Below, piece after piece: positions 61,653-63,999 of a stretch of 63,999 nt of DNA (the first letter of the stretch is position 1; every line of letters starts with the position of its first letter). The stretch lies in NCBI RefSeq assembly GCF_030525755.1, contig NZ_JAUNEC010000004.1, positions 8,081 through 72,079 on the forward strand, written 5' to 3'. A model generated the notes under the pieces. It was not told the DNA's origin, made no database searches, and worked only from the letters and a program-made list of their open reading frames with translations. Position numbers and translations under genes: made by a program. This DNA comes from Alysiella sp. GTDB taxonomy: Bacteria; Pseudomonadota; Gammaproteobacteria; Burkholderiales; Neisseriaceae.

Positions 61653-63359
61653 ATGCACACAATGAAAAAATCACCTATTCCATTTATCATATTGATTTTA
61701 TTAATACTATTCCCCAATGCTCTGCTGTGTTATTACACCCAACAATACGACCATTTTTTGTTGTCCAGTTTATTGTTATTGGGTTTTTCAGGCTGCCTGA
61801 AACACGCACGGCGTTTATTGATTTTATTGCCCTTTGCCTTGATTGTGCCTGTCTATGTGTTGTACATCATGCAATACCACACCTTTCTCAATGAACAAAT
61901 TGTGGCGATTGTGGTTGAAACCCATTGGGAAGAAGCATGGGGCTATATTGGTTATATCCCTGTTTGGGTAATGATTTTATTTGTTATTTGGTTTGCCCTG
62001 CTTATTTGGTTGGGGCACAATTTGCGACCAAATCAATGGTCTTGGCAACACCGCAGCCGTTATTGGATTATGGCATCAGCGGTATTGTATGTAGGCACCA
62101 GTTATGTGGTAACTGCATTAGAAGAAAAACACAATACCGATTTTTTACAACAAGCCGAAGGTTTTTCTACGGCTTCACAAATGAGACAAGCAGATTTTTT
62201 AGGTACCAATCGGAACATTGTTTTAGACCAAATTCAACCCACCTACCCTTTTGGTGTATTCATTTCCCTGTATCGCTGGTATGACGAATTACAAACCATC
62301 AATCAATTTATGACACAAATTGCCGATTTCCGTTTTGGCGCATACAGTCAATCAACAGAACAAAAAGAAATTGTGGTTTTGGTCATTGGTGAAACTGCGC
62401 GGCGTGCCAACTGGCAAATCCATGGCTATGCACGTCCCACCAATCCTTTATTAAGTCAACAACGCAATGTTTTGCCTTTTGACAATATGCTGTCTTTGGC
62501 AGACCACACACGCGTTTCTGTGCCCATGATGATAACGCGCAAACCACCTGAACAAGTTTATTCTTTCAATTTTTTTGAAAAATCGGTTATTAGCGCGTTT
62601 AAAGAAGCGGGATTTCGCACTTATTGGCTGTCTAATCAGCAGAAATACGGTCATTTTGACAACAGCATTTCCATTTATGCCAAAGAAGCCGATGTACAAA
62701 GCTACATCAATGTAGCAGGTTATCAACACGACAACAATTACGATGAACGCCTGTTGCCCAAATTAACACAAATTTTGTCTGATAACAGCCCCAAAAAATT
62801 CATTGTGATACACACTTTGGGCAGTCATGCCGATTATGGTCATCGTTATCCCAAAGAAGAAGCCGTTTTTCTTCCTGATGTACATGGTTTAAAACACTAT
62901 TCTGTGCGTGATGAACACCACAAACACGAATTGCTCAACGGATTTGACAACACCATTGTCTATACCGACAAGATATTGAACAATATGATAGAACAATTAA
63001 AACAGAAAAACCAAGCTGCTTTTTTGCTGTTCAGTTCCGATCATGGCGAAGATTTGCTTACTGATGGTTGTGGTTTATCGGGACATGGTAACGCATCACG
63101 CATGAATCACGAAGTAGCAACGTTTGCATGGTATTCCGATGCCTATCAAAATGCCTTCCCAGAAAAAATCAAACAATTACATGAAAATCGCCACAAACAC
63201 ATGAACCACTCAGTGATTTTCGCCACCTTATTGGACGCTGCAAACATTCATATCCAAAATGGCAAACTTTCAGGCAGCCTGTTTCAACCTTTTAATGATA
63301 TGCCACCCAAGACATTTGCTCATCAAAACTGTACACCTAACACAGGAACATCATCATGA
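61653..63359 (+). CDS. Phosphoethanolamine transferase (EptA/OpgE-type, alkaline phosphatase superfamily)
   Basis: 568 residues. Four to five membrane helices occupy the first ~165 residues, followed by a periplasmic catalytic domain. The nucleophile Thr is in VLVIGETARRANWQIHGYARPT near residue 250, and zinc ligands appear in HTLGSHADYGHRYP, SSDHGEDLL and LSGHGNASRMNHEV. It transfers phosphoethanolamine to lipid A, LOS core or another glycan; the acceptor is not clear. The stop overlaps the next gene (ATGA). Confidence 0.88.
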   Translation: MHTMKKSPIPFIILILLILFPNALLCYYTQQYDHFLLSSLLLLGFSGCLKHARRLLILLPFALIVPVYVLYIMQYHTFLNEQIVAIVVETHWEEAWGYIGYIPVWVMILFVIWFALLIWLGHNLRPNQWSWQHRSRYWIMASAVLYVGTSYVVTALEEKHNTDFLQQAEGFSTASQMRQADFLGTNRNIVLDQIQPTYPFGVFISLYRWYDELQTINQFMTQIADFRFGAYSQSTEQKEIVVLVIGETARRANWQIHGYARPTNPLLSQQRNVLPFDNMLSLADHTRVSVPMMITRKPPEQVYSFNFFEKSVISAFKEAGFRTYWLSNQQKYGHFDNSISIYAKEADVQSYINVAGYQHDNNYDERLLPKLTQILSDNSPKKFIVIHTLGSHADYGHRYPKEEAVFLPDVHGLKHYSVRDEHHKHELLNGFDNTIVYTDKILNNMIEQLKQKNQAAFLLFSSDHGEDLLTDGCGLSGHGNASRMNHEVATFAWYSDAYQNAFPEKIKQLHENRHKHMNHSVIFATLLDAANIHIQNGKLSGSLFQPFNDMPPKTFAHQNCTPNTGTSS

Positions 63360-63999
63360 CTCAAACCACACCCAAAATCCTGTCCCAACTCGCCCTGATT
63401 TTCTTTATTTCAGGCTTTTCTGCTTTACTTTATCAAGTAAGTTGGCAACGACTGTTATTTACCAATATTGGCGTAGATTTGAGTTCCATTACTGTGGTCA
63501 TTTCCGTATTTATGGTGGGCTTGGGCATAGGCGCATATTTTGGTGGACGGCTTGCCGATAAATTCAGCCAACGCGTGATTCTGTTGTTCTGCCTGGCCGA
63601 AGCCGCAATTGGTTTGTTTGGTTTTACCAGCTATCATCTGATTTTGGGTTTAGGTCATCTTTTGGTAACAGCAAATTTATGGCAAGTGGCATTCATGAAT
63701 TTCCTGCTCTTGCTGCTACCCACCTTTATGATGGGCGCAACCTTACCACTTTTAACTTTTTACTTTAACCAAAAAATGCAAAATATTGGCGAATCCATTG
63801 GTACGCTGTATTTTTACAATACTTTGGGTGCCGCTTTGGGTTCATTGGCAACAGGTTTTATTTTATACAACTATTTAACTTTATCACAAACCGTTTATTT
63901 GGCAGCCTGCCTGAATACTTTCATTGCCCTTATTGTCTGGTTCAAATACCATAAAAAGGAAGACACATATACAAAACAAACTGAATACCCAACAAATAC
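63356..63999 (+). CDS. Membrane domain of a spermidine-synthase-like fusion protein (3' end outside window)
   Basis: 214 codons are visible. Five to six membrane helices show SGFSALLYQVSWQRLLF, VFMVGLGIGAYFGGRLADK and PTFMMGATLPLLTFYF, the pattern of the membrane part found fused to or beside spermidine-synthase-like (SpeE) methyltransferase-fold domains. The catalytic part would lie beyond the window. It is translationally coupled to the phosphoethanolamine transferase, suggesting a shared envelope role. Confidence 0.75.
   Translation, partial: MTQTTPKILSQLALIFFISGFSALLYQVSWQRLLFTNIGVDLSSITVVISVFMVGLGIGAYFGGRLADKFSQRVILLFCLAEAAIGLFGFTSYHLILGLGHLLVTANLWQVAFMNFLLLLLPTFMMGATLPLLTFYFNQKMQNIGESIGTLYFYNTLGAALGSLATGFILYNYLTLSQTVYLAACLNTFIALIVWFKYHKKEDTYTKQTEYPTN

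Noticed and set aside
1..63999. Frequent TTCAGGCAGCC copies considered as a CRISPR array
   Set aside because: Copies are irregularly spaced, occur within genes and on both strands, and match a known uptake-sequence dialect; there are no regular spacers or cas genes.

Overview
The window looks like a chromosomal stretch of a member of the Neisseriaceae (Betaproteobacteria). The strongest clue is a short repeat, AGGCTGCCTGAA or its complement TTCAGGCAGCCT, which occurs dozens of times inside genes, between genes and as inverted pairs after stop codons. This is a DNA uptake sequence (DUS); from memory this dialect is the one described for Simonsiella, one base from the Kingella form. The gene content fits: standalone RlmK-like methyltransferase, SspA/SspB, system II cytochrome c maturation, cytochrome c4 and LOS sialylation genes. 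The genus cannot be fixed from sequence alone. No rRNA, tRNA, CRISPR array or recognisable transposase gene was seen.

Layout. 1-8 kb: end of an AzlCD amino acid exporter, nitroreductase, polyphosphate kinase, a META lipoprotein, KdsA, RNase III, UbiB, Apt. 8-16.5 kb: a class II amidotransferase, TrmB, two lipoproteins around TrpC, an LpxL-type acyltransferase, a PhoB/PhoR two-component system and an atypical Nramp-family transporter. 16.7-25.9 kb: exopolyphosphatase, TauE/SafE protein, TrxB, RlmK-like enzyme, PiT phosphate transporter with an apparent Pho box, RuvX, AlgH, a UbiX fused to a phage-repressor-like DNA-binding domain, and a PCu(A)C copper chaperone. Phosphate sensing (PhoBR), uptake (PiT) and polyphosphate making/breaking (Ppk/Ppx) therefore lie within 22 kb.

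25.9-34.2 kb is the accessory part. hrpA (DEAH RNA helicase) is split in two by a DUF4303-like gene. Its 3' end is followed by a VapBC toxin-antitoxin pair, a second diverged copy of the hrpA 3' end, and a mini-gene encoding only the C-terminal half of a VapB antitoxin. Next comes an AT-rich two-gene unit (293-aa soluble protein plus 147-aa membrane protein) that resembles phage lambda RexA/RexB in size, order and topology; this is the best candidate for an undescribed exclusion or defence system here.

34.3-43.7 kb is mostly housekeeping: MutM, GuaA, a roadblock/LC7 protein with a structured leader, ClpX, RecR, Dcd, SspB, SspA, RsmA. 43.7-47.7 kb is a sialic acid locus: a GT42 sialyltransferase, NeuC, NeuA and NeuB, enough to make CMP-Neu5Ac from UDP-GlcNAc and attach it to lipooligosaccharide. 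47.8-49.5 kb holds a small orphan antitoxin-like gene, a DUF1444 protein and a NADAR protein. 49.6-64 kb: orphan GlnQ-like ATPase, RluB, a nested palindromic element, FolA, Hsp33, HisC with a membrane tail, CcsA/ResC and ResB, cytochrome c4, EngB, TyrS, a phosphoethanolamine transferase and the start of a membrane protein of the spermidine-synthase-associated type. Several families of short palindromic or inverted-repeat elements sit in the gaps.
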